Below are positions 36,055 through 44,399 of a stretch of DNA of 58,996 bases, piece after piece. Location: the NCBI RefSeq assembly GCF_014904795.1, contig NZ_JACZFS010000058.1, positions 1-58,996 of the forward strand, written 5' to 3'. The first letter of the stretch is position 1; every line of letters begins with the position of its first letter. The notes beneath the pieces are model-generated. The model saw only the letters and a program-made list of their open reading frames with translations. It was not told where the DNA came from and did not search any database. The position numbers and the translations under genes were made by a program. This DNA is from Nisaea nitritireducens (GTDB taxonomy: Bacteria > Pseudomonadota > Alphaproteobacteria > Thalassobaculales > Thalassobaculaceae).

Positions 36055-36365
36055 CCCTTCTCGCCGAGCAAAGCGGCACAAAGCCATCCGCACTCGACGA
36101 GAAACCCGAGTTGTTTCCGGATCTTGAGCGGGTGGCCCACGCTTTCGCCCTGCTGACACGCGGACGCCCGCTTGTGTCCACGCCGTTCGGGACGGCGGAA
36201 GGGGCCATCCCGCTGGCCGAGATCGCTGCCTATTGCGGGCTCTTCGGCATCACGGACCCGGACGAGTTCGTGCCCCTGCTCCGCACCATGGACGAGGCCT
36301 ATCTCCGCACCCGCGCGGAGCAGGCTCCCCCACAGAGCACAAACACGCAAAAGAAAAAGGACTGA
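35596..36365 (+). CDS. Tail assembly chaperone, -1 frameshift product (gpGT-like)
   Basis: The frame joined at 35994-36000 gives about 256 residues. After the slip the protein reads L-A-A-F-V-R-W-Q-V-A-W-G-G-R-Q-D-F and continues without a stop through DLERVAHAFALLTRG to the TGA at 36363-36365. This downstream frame has no ATG of its own near its beginning and no ribosome site, which argues that it is made only as a fusion, as in lambda gpG/gpGT. The T-like part binds the tape measure or tail tube during tail assembly. Confidence 0.72.
35994..36000 (+). other. Programmed -1 ribosomal frameshift site
   Basis: The heptamer A-AAA-AAC lies in the correct phase: zero-frame codons are GAA AAA AAC. 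Simultaneous slippage of the two tRNAs by one base joins the chaperone frame to the one ending at 36365. A-AAA-AAC fits the X-XXY-YYZ rule. GC-rich sequence follows within ten bases and could form the stimulatory structure. Confidence 0.75.
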
Positions 36366-36370
36366 TCGCC

Positions 36371-39334
36371 ATGCCGATCCGCCGCCTGCCCGAGGACGGT
36401 GCCGCCGCCGGAATCTACACCCTGCTGGAGGCCATCGACACCATGCCGCCGGTCCTGAGCCGTGCGGAATCCGCCTTCGACCGCCTTGCCGGCAGCATCA
36501 CCGGCGCACTCGACCGGGTCGGGGCGGCACTCGACAGTCTGGAGCGGCTACGCCCGACCGTGCCGTCACCGGGCACACAGATCCCGCAGTTTCAGGACGC
36601 CTCCTTCACCTCGAGCGAAGCGGACCTGCTCGCCCTCGGTGAAGACAGGTTGCATCTGGAAGACCTGATTACGGAGTCCATGGTCGAGCAACTGACCGCG
36701 TCGGAGAACATTGCCACAGCACAGGAGGACGCCGCCCGGCGCAGCGACGCGGCCTGGGGTACGCTCTCCGACGATATCGCCCAAGATTTCGACCGGGCCT
36801 TTGCCGGGATTTCGGAGAACGGCGCCGATACCTTCGCCTCGATCTGGCAAAACATGGCATCCGGTCTCGGCCAGGCAATCTCTGCAATCGACTGGGACAA
36901 TATCCTCGGCGACGGCGCGGGCAGTCTGGCATCCGCCGCCTCCAGCATTCTCGGCTCCCTCGGTGGCAGCGGCGGCGGATTTTCCGGACTGTTCGAGGCT
37001 GGCGGCTCTCTGCTTTCCAGCTTTCTGCCAAGTTTGGGCGGCGCTGGCGCTGGAGCGGGTGCGGGCGGCTCCTTCCTTACCGGCATTGCCGGCTCGCTTG
37101 GCAGTACGGGCACGATCGGCGCCATCGCCGCCGTTGCCGCGCTTGGTTTGAACGAGCTTTTCAAGGACAAGGACTATCCCTTCGCCAAGGCCGTCATCGG
37201 CATCCAGGGCGGCACGCCAACCGCTGAAAGTTCCTTTGAGCTTGATGACGGGCCGCTCGACGATCTGCTGCAATTGCAGGACCGGGTGCTGACAGCGCTG
37301 GACGCCATGACCGACCGGCTCGGTGTTGCCTTTTCCGGCAATGCCGGCAACTTCCTGCAGATCGGTTATTCCAGCGGCCGGAAATCCAACCTGCCGACCG
37401 GCTATTTCGTCGGCGGTCTGGAGACCACCGGCGATTTTGCCACCGGAGCCGACCTCAGCGGGATCGAGGGTAAAGAGGAGTTGATCGCCCGCGCCATCGA
37501 GTTGTCCTTCGCCAAGGCCGTCCGCGACGGCAACCTGACAGGGCTGCCGGACGATGCCGGGGCGGACTCTCGCAACCAGCAGACATTCGAGGCCGGTATC
37601 GAAAAACTGCTCGCGGCGCCGTTCGAAAGTCTCGAGACATCGCTGCGCCGGATCGACTTCCTCGCCAGCTTCGAGGAGACCGTCGCCCTTTTCAGGGACG
37701 GCGCCGAAAGCGTCGATGCCTATACGCGTGCGCTGCAAGGCCAGCGTGCCGCGATCGACGCAGTCGGCCGGGCCGCTGCAGGTGATGCGTTCGAGCCCAT
37801 CCGTTTGTTCCTGGAAGATGTGGCCGTGCTGTTCAGCGGCGGCGAAGCACCGGACGCCGCGGCGGGCCTTCGTCTCGAGCAGGCAGGCGCCGCCGTCCGG
37901 GGCATGACCCGTGATTTGCTCGACACGCTCTCACTGTCCGGAACAGAGGCGCCGCTTGAAGGCTTTGCCTTGCTGTACGAACAGCAGGCGGCCCAGATCA
38001 CAGCCCTGGTGCCGGCTCTGGAAGCCCTCAATCGGGAACTGGCAGCGCTCGGGCTTGAGACCATCGATGTCGCCGCCGAGATCAATGCCGCCACCGACAC
38101 ACTGAGGGCGGAAGTCAGAACGCTTTTCCTGCAAGAGCTCTCTCCCGAACGGGCCGCCGCACAACAGGCGCTCAATGAACGGGACAGCCTGCTGCGGCAG
38201 GCCGAACAGCTCGGCTATGGTCAGGATCAGGAGATCCTCGGCAAAATCGAGGCGAACTTCACCGCGCAACTCGACCGGATCGGATTTACGTTCAGCGAAA
38301 GCGGCGATCTGGTCCAGACCTTTGCCGATAGTATCGAGGCGGCGACCGCCGGGCTCGACCGGCAAATCTCAGTGCAGGAAAACGCTGTCGGAGAGTTCGT
38401 CCGCCTTGCGGAAAACCTTACCTCCGCCCGGCAGGATTTCGCTCTCGACAGCTCCCTCTCGCCACACTCGCCGCTGGACCGGTTGGCACAGGCGCGAACC
38501 GGGTTCGAAGAGCTCGCCGCCGCGTCCGCCGAAGGCGATACGGAGGCGCGGGAGGACCTGGCGGCCAGCGCCCGCACCTATTTGACACTGGCGCGGGAGG
38601 TACACGCCTCCAGCCAGGCCTACACAGATATCTTCTATCAGGTCGATGCGGTTCTCGCGTCCGCGCTGCACGAGACGAAAGCCCAGATCACGGCGGCAGA
38701 GCGCCAACTGGATGTGCTGATCGAAATCCGCGACCGGCTCGAGCCGCAGAGCACCACGAACGGCACCCCGCAATACCAGTCGGACGGCGGCGGGCAATAC
38801 CAGTCCGGAGGCGGCGGCTCGCCCTTTGCCGGGTACGACCTTGGCTACAACCCGGACACCAACCTCGCCATCCTGACCGCTCTCGATGCCGCCGGACTTC
38901 CCCTGCCCAGCGGGTTCGGCGAAGGCCAGCTCACGCGGCTTCGGGCGGAGAATGCGGCCGTGAACGCGGTGGTCACCGCCATGGGCTTCGCCACCGGCGG
39001 GATCATGACCGCGAACGGCCCGGCCCAGACCGCACCGTACGATGGCGGCATTACCAGCGACGTGTCCGTCGCCCTGTTCGGTGAAGGCAGCCAGCCGGAA
39101 GCCTATGTGCCCCTGCCGGACGGGCGCTCCATTCCCGTCACGCTCAGTCTGCCCGCCAACGACGATAGCGGCGGCATCGGTGAGACGCGGGACGCACTGC
39201 GCCTGCAACGGGCGGACAGCCGCGAGCTTGTGCAGGAGATGAAGCGCCTGAACAGGGAGGTCGCCGCGCTCCGGGACGACAACGAACGGCTCAACCGCGT
39301 GCTTGGCCGGGCCTTCTCGCGCCAAACAGCCTGA
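36371..39334 (+). CDS. Tail tape measure protein
   Basis: 987 residues, the largest gene of the element and in the expected place after the chaperones. Long helical stretches alternate with a Gly/Ala-rich, membrane-like central region (about 195-275: SLGGSGGGFSGLFEAGG, GAGAGAGGSFLTGIAGS). The linker near residue 800 carries a tandem Q-Y-Q-S-x-G-G-G repeat. The C-terminal end has ATGGIMTANGPAQTAPY and SVALFGEGSQPEAYVPLPDG, seen in many tape measures, and a final coiled coil. It sets tail length and may help DNA cross the inner membrane. Confidence 0.82.
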   Translation: MPIRRLPEDGAAAGIYTLLEAIDTMPPVLSRAESAFDRLAGSITGALDRVGAALDSLERLRPTVPSPGTQIPQFQDASFTSSEADLLALGEDRLHLEDLITESMVEQLTASENIATAQEDAARRSDAAWGTLSDDIAQDFDRAFAGISENGADTFASIWQNMASGLGQAISAIDWDNILGDGAGSLASAASSILGSLGGSGGGFSGLFEAGGSLLSSFLPSLGGAGAGAGAGGSFLTGIAGSLGSTGTIGAIAAVAALGLNELFKDKDYPFAKAVIGIQGGTPTAESSFELDDGPLDDLLQLQDRVLTALDAMTDRLGVAFSGNAGNFLQIGYSSGRKSNLPTGYFVGGLETTGDFATGADLSGIEGKEELIARAIELSFAKAVRDGNLTGLPDDAGADSRNQQTFEAGIEKLLAAPFESLETSLRRIDFLASFEETVALFRDGAESVDAYTRALQGQRAAIDAVGRAAAGDAFEPIRLFLEDVAVLFSGGEAPDAAAGLRLEQAGAAVRGMTRDLLDTLSLSGTEAPLEGFALLYEQQAAQITALVPALEALNRELAALGLETIDVAAEINAATDTLRAEVRTLFLQELSPERAAAQQALNERDSLLRQAEQLGYGQDQEILGKIEANFTAQLDRIGFTFSESGDLVQTFADSIEAATAGLDRQISVQENAVGEFVRLAENLTSARQDFALDSSLSPHSPLDRLAQARTGFEELAAASAEGDTEAREDLAASARTYLTLAREVHASSQAYTDIFYQVDAVLASALHETKAQITAAERQLDVLIEIRDRLEPQSTTNGTPQYQSDGGGQYQSGGGGSPFAGYDLGYNPDTNLAILTALDAAGLPLPSGFGEGQLTRLRAENAAVNAVVTAMGFATGGIMTANGPAQTAPYDGGITSDVSVALFGEGSQPEAYVPLPDGRSIPVTLSLPANDDSGGIGETRDALRLQRADSRELVQEMKRLNREVAALRDDNERLNRVLGRAFSRQTA

Positions 39335-39344
39335 AGGAGCAAAG

Positions 39345-40853
39345 ATGTCCCTCTATGACGCGTTGATCGCCGATCCATTTTCGATCCGGCGCTATCTGGC
39401 AATCCTGGAGCCGTATGATTCCGATCTGGAAACAACGGTTCCGCTCTATCTGAGCGACCACGGCTTCACCACGGAACCGGACGAGGTGCCTGGCAACCAG
39501 TATTTCGATGCCCGGTTGCTCTCCGCCATCAGTTTCGAACGTCATCTTTATCGCAGCGGTCAGCTTGAAGGCCGGTCTGTGCCCGGCTTCGGCACGCTCG
39601 ACATCAACAACGCGGACGGAGCCCTCGACCATTGGCGCGGCCTCGCATTCGACGGGCGCCGGGTCCGGCTTTTGCTCGGCGGCGACCGGTTCCGCCTCGC
39701 CGACTACCGGACTGTGTTCGACGGCACGGCAGAGCGTATCGAGTTCGATGACGACCGGATCCGGCTGCATCTCCGCGATCTGCAGGTGCTGTTCGAGCGG
39801 CCATTGCAGCAGACCCTCTATCTGGGCACGGGCGGAAGCGAGGGCGATGCCGGGTTGAAGGGACGCCCGAAGCCGCTGTGCTACGGGCGCTGCTTTCACG
39901 TTCCGGCGGTGCTGGTAGATGCGGCCACCCTGACCTATCAGGTGCATGACAGCCAGATCTCCGGGATCGACGCCGTATTCGACAGCGGCCTGGCCTTGAC
40001 CGCCGGGACTGAACCGCCGGCGCCATCGCATTATGCCGTGGACCTCGTCGCCGGCACCTTCCGGCTCGGCAGCGCGCCAAATGGCCCTGTCACGGCTCAC
40101 GTCCATGGCGATGCGATGGGCGGCGCCTATGCGGAAGACGCGGCCAGCCTGATGCTGAGCATTGCCATGCGGGCCTCCGGGCTGACGCTCATCGACTGGG
40201 GCGCTTTCGCCGACCTTACCCTCGCCGCCCCCATGGCCACCGGTTTCTTCGCCGGACAGGAGACCGGCATGCTGTCCGCTCTCGACAGCCTCGCGGACAG
40301 TATCGGCGCCCATTTCGGTTTCGACCGGCAGGGTCAGTTCACCGTCGGCAGACTGACGGAACCGGCGGAAACCGCGACGGAAAGTTTCGACGACAGCGCC
40401 ATCGTCAGCCTTGAACGCGAGCCGTCCGCCTTGCCCCTCTGGCGCCAGAAACTCGGTTACGCCCGCTATTGGCGCCCACTTTCGGACGGGGAAAGCGCGG
40501 CCGGTCTCGGCGCGGAAGCACGGAGCGATTTGGCCGCGTCCCACCGCTATGCAGACGCCTCGGACCCGACCATCCAGATCCGGCACAAACTCGCCGGCGA
40601 CATTCAGAAAGACGGATTGCTGGCAACCGAACCGGACGCTGTTACGGAAGCGGCCCGGCGCCTCGCCCTTTTCGGCACGGCGCGCGACCTCTTCAGGGTC
40701 CGGGTAAAAACCCGGCCCTACAGCCTCACCCTCGGCAGCACCATCCGGATCACCTATCCGCGCCACGGGCTGGCCGGGGGACGCAACCTGGTGCTGGCCG
40801 GACTGTCCGAAGACAGCGCTTTCGACGAAGCCGAACTCACCCTCTGGGGATAG
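39345..40853 (+). CDS. Tail tip / baseplate hub-like protein
   Basis: 502 residues. The opening SLYDALIADPFSIRRYLAILEPYDSDLETTVPLYLSDHGF and the segments VPGFGTLDINNADGALDHWRGLAFDGRRVRLLLGG, then GFFAGQETGMLSALDSLADSIGAHFGFDRQGQFTVGRL, resemble tail proteins that follow the tape measure in alphaproteobacterial siphoviruses. They probably form the distal tail or hub ring. No peptidase motif is seen. GGAG is five bases before the ATG. Confidence 0.65.
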   Translation: MSLYDALIADPFSIRRYLAILEPYDSDLETTVPLYLSDHGFTTEPDEVPGNQYFDARLLSAISFERHLYRSGQLEGRSVPGFGTLDINNADGALDHWRGLAFDGRRVRLLLGGDRFRLADYRTVFDGTAERIEFDDDRIRLHLRDLQVLFERPLQQTLYLGTGGSEGDAGLKGRPKPLCYGRCFHVPAVLVDAATLTYQVHDSQISGIDAVFDSGLALTAGTEPPAPSHYAVDLVAGTFRLGSAPNGPVTAHVHGDAMGGAYAEDAASLMLSIAMRASGLTLIDWGAFADLTLAAPMATGFFAGQETGMLSALDSLADSIGAHFGFDRQGQFTVGRLTEPAETATESFDDSAIVSLEREPSALPLWRQKLGYARYWRPLSDGESAAGLGAEARSDLAASHRYADASDPTIQIRHKLAGDIQKDGLLATEPDAVTEAARRLALFGTARDLFRVRVKTRPYSLTLGSTIRITYPRHGLAGGRNLVLAGLSEDSAFDEAELTLWG

Positions 40854-40859
40854 CAATCG

Positions 40860-41711
40860 ATGAGCAACATGCTGATCGTCTACCGGAACTATCTGGACAA
40901 TGCGGCCCTCGACGGCGGGGACTGGAGCAGCGGTCTGCCGCTGGACAATCTCGCCCACCCGCACCCGAGCCGGGTGGCTCGAACCGTCGACACCGATCCG
41001 GCTTCCTGCTGGTTCGAGGTGGATTTCGGCGCCCAGCGTCCCGTCAGTTTCGCCGGTATTCTGAACCACAATCTGAGCCAGCGCGGCACCTGGCGGGTAC
41101 GGCTGTTCAATACCTCGTTGGAACAGCCGGAACTCGACACCGGCGCCGAGCCGATCTGGCCCCGCGTGGTGCCATTCGGCACCGGGCACTGGGGCGAGTT
41201 CCAGTGGGGCGGCCATCTCGATACCGCGACGGCGGAGACTTACGGCATCGGATCTTACGCCATCCTGCCCGCGGCGCGGCGCGTGCGCTATGTGCGCGTG
41301 GATCTTGAGGACCCGGACAATCCCGCCGGTTATCTGCAAGCAGGACGCGCCTTGCTGGCACCGGCATGGACGCCCAGCGTGAACCTGCAATATGGCTGGA
41401 GCATTGAGCAGGTGGACGAGAGCCGGATCGTCAAGTCGCGCGGCGGCCAGGCCTATTTCGACGGCAAGCCGAAATACCGCCGCCTGCGCTTCCGGATCGA
41501 ACATCTGGATATCGACGAGATGCTGGCCAACGCCTACGAGTTGGAACGGCTGAAGGGCACCGGCGGCGACATCCTGGCGATGGTCGATCCGGACGACACC
41601 GCGCACCTGCACCGGCGCACGGTCTATGGCCGGATCGCCGAAACCACCCCCATCGTGAACGATTTCAACGCGCGCTATTCCAAGGAATTCGTCATAGAGG
41701 AGCTGTACTGA
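40860..41711 (+). CDS. Tail tip protein with jelly-roll/discoidin-like N-terminal region
   Basis: 283 residues. The pattern WSSGLPLDNLAHPHPSRVART, then CWFEVDFGAQRPVSFAGILNHNLSQRGTWRVRLFN and RRVRYVRVDLEDPDN resembles galactose-binding-like beta-sandwich domains used in tail tips for host-surface sugars. The C-terminal ~100 residues are a separate beta-rich region (YFDGKPKYRRLRFRIEHLD). Its stop overlaps the next ATG (TGATG). Receptor recognition is inferred from the fold-like pattern and position. Confidence 0.6.
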   Translation: MSNMLIVYRNYLDNAALDGGDWSSGLPLDNLAHPHPSRVARTVDTDPASCWFEVDFGAQRPVSFAGILNHNLSQRGTWRVRLFNTSLEQPELDTGAEPIWPRVVPFGTGHWGEFQWGGHLDTATAETYGIGSYAILPAARRVRYVRVDLEDPDNPAGYLQAGRALLAPAWTPSVNLQYGWSIEQVDESRIVKSRGGQAYFDGKPKYRRLRFRIEHLDIDEMLANAYELERLKGTGGDILAMVDPDDTAHLHRRTVYGRIAETTPIVNDFNARYSKEFVIEELY

Positions 41712-42745
41712 TGACCTGGTCCGTGACCATCGGCGACCGCACTTTCACCGACGCCAATCTGGACGGCAATGCCTATGCCGAGGAAGAAACCGGCTTCCCC
41801 GCCATCGTCCGTGCGGTTGCCGAGGAAACCGCTGTCCTGAAGGGCGCGGCCGGACTTTCCGCTTCCCCGCTCACCCCCGCGACCGGCCCCGTCACCTTCA
41901 CCCTGCTGGCCACTCCGCCGCCCGGCTGGAAGGCCGGACAGGTGTTGCGGGTCACCAGTGCGGGCGAGGCAACGCACCTCATGGCCGGCACGATCACAAC
42001 GCTCGACGGCACGGCCCTTACCATGGAGGTCAGCTTTGCCGAAGGCGCTACCGAACGGAGCGACTGGGTGCTGAGCTACCCGCTCTTCACCGCGTTCCTC
42101 GAACGCGCGGGCGGGACAATAACCGGGGCCCTGAAGATCGACGGCCATTCTCCGGCCCTAAATGCCCCGCCCGGCCAGTACCTCAACCTCCGGATGATGC
42201 GGGATGATCTGCCGCATCTGGATTTCGGCCTCGACGATACCCCCCTGTCGGATACGGCGGGCGGCAGCCTGATCTTCCTGCACACGTTCGATAATTCCGG
42301 TGCCTGGACCGGCCGGCCTTTGGAGATCAACCGGGCAACCGGCGAAATCAAGACCATGGGCCTGAATCTTCAGGGCTATGCGCTGGCCGACGGGAACCTG
42401 CGCGGCACCCGGATGAGCATCGAAGACCTCGGAGAAATCGGCACCGGGACAGTGTCCATCGATGCGGCCCGCTGGAATGCCCTTGCCGTCACCCTGACCG
42501 GAAATGTCGGTTTCGATTTCGCAGCACTCGGCCTCGGCTTCGAATATACGCGACGGTTCCTCATCACCCAGGGCGGCGCCGGAGGGTTCGCGCCGTCATG
42601 GACCCTCGGCGGCAGCGCAGGTGGAGTCAAACGCATCGGCGGAATCCCGAACTATGCAGGCCAAGCAGCGGGCGTTGTGACCCGGGTCACCGCCGAGGTC
42701 TGGGGCAACCAGCTCCGGCTCTGGGAAGCGGAAGAAAGTCCGTAA
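41711..42745 (+). CDS. Tail fibre / receptor-binding protein
   Basis: 344 residues. The N-terminal part is particle-associated (TWSVTIGDRTFTDANLDGNAYAEEETGFPAIVRAVAEET). The motif ERAGGTITGALKIDGHSP near residue 135 is typical of phage tail-fibre proteins, and the C-terminal Gly-rich strands (FLITQGGAGGFAPSWTLGG) end in a short tip. It is the most distal structural gene and the likely host-range determinant. Confidence 0.68.
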   Translation: MTWSVTIGDRTFTDANLDGNAYAEEETGFPAIVRAVAEETAVLKGAAGLSASPLTPATGPVTFTLLATPPPGWKAGQVLRVTSAGEATHLMAGTITTLDGTALTMEVSFAEGATERSDWVLSYPLFTAFLERAGGTITGALKIDGHSPALNAPPGQYLNLRMMRDDLPHLDFGLDDTPLSDTAGGSLIFLHTFDNSGAWTGRPLEINRATGEIKTMGLNLQGYALADGNLRGTRMSIEDLGEIGTGTVSIDAARWNALAVTLTGNVGFDFAALGLGFEYTRRFLITQGGAGGFAPSWTLGGSAGGVKRIGGIPNYAGQAAGVVTRVTAEVWGNQLRLWEAEESP

Positions 42746-42794
42746 TTCCGCAAGCGCCACCTATTCAATTTTCCCACAAGATGAGGAGTTTCCC

Positions 42795-43043
42795 ATGCAT
42801 GTCAGATCGATGCTGGCTGTCGTGAGTCTGCTGACGGCAGTGCCGGGATGTGCCGATCCCGATGCCGCCGCGGAGATCGAAATCCGCAGAGCCAATGCCC
42901 TCGCCGCCATCCATGCCGTGCGCGACGGCTATTGCGCCCTGCCCCCCGCTGTCCGGGAACGGTTGCGGAATGCCGGGGACATCGACCCCGCTCTGGACAG
43001 CTGCACCACCCCCGCCGAAACCAATCCTCAGGAGACAAAGTGA
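42795..43043 (+). CDS. Small exported protein, possible lipoprotein
   Basis: 82 residues. The signal sequence SMLAVVSLLTAVPGC ends in a cysteine compatible with lipidation, although Pro at -2 is unusual. The mature part is short and helical. GAGGAG lies seven bases before the ATG. Position after the tail fibre suggests a lysis or superinfection function (Rz1-like spanin or exclusion lipoprotein), but no family is recognised. Confidence 0.55.
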   Translation: MHVRSMLAVVSLLTAVPGCADPDAAAEIEIRRANALAAIHAVRDGYCALPPAVRERLRNAGDIDPALDSCTTPAETNPQETK

Positions 43044-43219
43044 TGAACTTCAACACAAGCTGGCTACTGGACCGTTTGGGTGAACGAAGCACCTGGATCG
43101 GCCTGACAGGATTTCTCACGGCCACCGGAGTATCTCTGGAGCCTGAGATCGGTGAAGCAATCGGGGCCGTCGGCATCGCCCTCGCGAGCCTGATCGCCAT
43201 GCTTACGAGAGACCGCTAA
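43043..43219 (+). CDS. Small membrane protein, holin-like candidate
   Basis: 58 residues. It starts in the TGATG overlap with the preceding gene and is preceded by CAGGAG. Sequence: WLLDRLGERSTWIGLTGFL, then an amphipathic/hydrophobic stretch IGEAIGAVGIALASLIAML and a charged end (TRDR). Short proteins of this type occur at the end of alphaproteobacterial prophage tail modules. One or two membrane helices make a holin role possible but unproven. Confidence 0.6.
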   Translation: MNFNTSWLLDRLGERSTWIGLTGFLTATGVSLEPEIGEAIGAVGIALASLIAMLTRDR

Positions 43220-43240
43220 GTCGGTAAAGGGAGTGCCTCC

Positions 43241-43477
43241 ATGGACCAGGACGATGCCCGCCGCGTGGTGCGGGCGACATTGACTGAGCTCGGCCTCGAC
43301 GTCACCTCACCGGAGCGGGTGATCCAGGCGCAGCACGATTTTGCCTACCTGCGCCATCAGCGGAATCTGTCGGAGAAAATCGGCGTCGGTGTCCGGCTGA
43401 TGGTGCTGACCAGCATCATCAGTGCCGGGCTCGCCACCATCTGGCTCGGTATCCGGCACTCCCTGATCCTGAAATAG
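43241..43477 (+). CDS. Small single-span membrane protein at element end
   Basis: 78 residues. A soluble N-terminal half (DQDDARRVVRATLTELGLDVTSPERVIQAQHDFAYLRHQR) is followed by one membrane helix (VRLMVLTSIISAGLATIWLGI). GGGAG lies upstream at proper spacing. It is the last plus-strand gene of the element; 30 bp further the chromosome resumes with a convergent gene. It may belong to a lysis or membrane module; the family is not certain. Confidence 0.6.
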   Translation: MDQDDARRVVRATLTELGLDVTSPERVIQAQHDFAYLRHQRNLSEKIGVGVRLMVLTSIISAGLATIWLGIRHSLILK

Positions 43478-43507
43478 GGGGAGCGGCTCAAATCGTTTGA
43501 GGTCTTG

Positions 43508-44311
43508 CTAGGGTTTCAGCAAAACCCGTTCGGCCAGATCGACGCGTTCCGACGCACCGGTGATATGGCCGACGATCATACCGAAAGGGCCTTCCGACTC
43601 CAGGCGCACCGGTATCCAGGAGCCGTCTTCCGTCAGCCGGGCGACCCAGAGCCGTGTCACGGCATCTGTCTTGTCCTCGCCGAACCAAGGCTTCTTGTAC
43701 CCTCCGGCCAGCGTCTCGTATGCCACCTCGCACCGTTCAGCCCGGCCGTCGAAAACGCTGTAGTCCGTCTTCTTCAAAACATCGGAGCCAGCGTGGGACA
43801 AGCGGAAATCCGTCCGGGTGCGGCCATTGAAGACCCGCAATTCTTCCTGGCATGGATTGACCTTGGACGTCAGAGCCAGCGAGACAACGGCCGCATAGGG
43901 ATCGATCGTGCCCAGTTGCAGATCTTCCGGCACCGCATCCCGCTTTTCCGGATCGCGCGGCGGGTGCATGGAGACTGACGGCGCCGCACCGTCACGGGTC
44001 GTGAGCGTTATGCGGCGGGGCTTGCCGTCAAAAGTTCCATTGCTGCGATATGTCTCGGGTTTGATGCCACTGCCGGTCACCTGGCCGGTGCCCTCGCTGG
44101 TCACGGCAATCGGGAAGAAAAAGTCGAGGATGCCGAGGGAACGGGCGTTGGTCGTGACCCGGTAGGCCGAGCGGTCGACGGCGATTTTTGAATCGAACGC
44201 GGCGACGGAGAAGCCGCCGAAATAGATCGTATAGGAGAGATCAAGCTCGCGTGCATCGGCTTTTGAAGCCAATAGAGCGCCGCCGATCAGTCCCAAAAAA
44301 AGCCACCGCAT
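43508..44311 (-). CDS. DUF3108 family exported protein
   Basis: 267 residues. The signal peptide (RWLFLGLIGGALLASKADA) is followed by a beta-rich domain, LDLSYTIYFGGFSVAAFDSKIAV, with the repeating polar strands and R-x-E-V-R-like elements of DUF3108. The family is periplasmic, of unknown function, with a barrel-like fold. It is the first host gene after the phage-like element and reads toward it. Confidence 0.78.
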   Translation of the reverse strand: MRWLFLGLIGGALLASKADARELDLSYTIYFGGFSVAAFDSKIAVDRSAYRVTTNARSLGILDFFFPIAVTSEGTGQVTGSGIKPETYRSNGTFDGKPRRITLTTRDGAAPSVSMHPPRDPEKRDAVPEDLQLGTIDPYAAVVSLALTSKVNPCQEELRVFNGRTRTDFRLSHAGSDVLKKTDYSVFDGRAERCEVAYETLAGGYKKPWFGEDKTDAVTRLWVARLTEDGSWIPVRLESEGPFGMIVGHITGASERVDLAERVLLKP

Positions 44312-44357
44312 GCCCCGCCCTCATGTGCGTGTTTGCGTATGGCTTTAAATAAGGGAA

Positions 44358-44387
44358 CGCGGCGGCGGATCAAGTACCGCCGCCGCG
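44358..44387 (-). terminator. Terminator-like hairpin downstream of ahcY
   Basis: A perfect 11-bp stem (CGCGGCGGCGG / CCGCCGCCGCG) with an 8-base loop lies between the ahcY stop and the next minus-strand gene. On the minus strand it is followed by TTCCCTTATTT, a mediocre U tract, so termination may be partial. Confidence 0.55.
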
Positions 44388-44399
44388 TGCATGCTGTTT

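Larger units (their letters stand above)
24543..43477. mobile_element. Tailed-phage-like element (prophage remnant or domesticated particle cassette)
   Basis: About 19 kb running from an S24 repressor (minus strand) through terminase, portal, scaffold, coat, connectors, tail tube, tail chaperones, tape measure, tail tip and small membrane proteins (all plus strand). The order is that of a siphovirus late operon. Missing: integrase, excisionase, replication genes, prohead protease, NlpC/P60 tail peptidase and a recognisable endolysin. No flanking direct repeat or tRNA was found by eye. The edges given are the outermost element genes. Base composition resembles the host except in the AT-rich control regions. 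Confidence 0.85.

Noticed and set aside
36111-36365. A separate 84-residue gene starting with TTG between the chaperone and tape measure.
   Set aside because: No ribosome site; the frame is open back to the A-AAA-AAC heptamer with coherent protein, so it is better explained as the -1 frameshift extension.
39291-41612. A 773-codon open frame on the minus strand opposite tail genes.
   Set aside because: It is antisense to two tail genes that have good ribosome sites and overlaps typical of a late operon.
24543-43477. Direct equivalence with the Rhodobacter capsulatus gene transfer agent.
   Set aside because: The coat is P22-like, the portal is DUF4055 type, and protease and NlpC/P60 genes of that agent are missing. 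A different domesticated element remains possible.
24464-43507. Flanking attachment-site repeats for the phage-like element.
   Set aside because: Reading both edges (24464-24542 and 43478-43507), no shared direct repeat of useful length was seen, and no tRNA gene adjoins.
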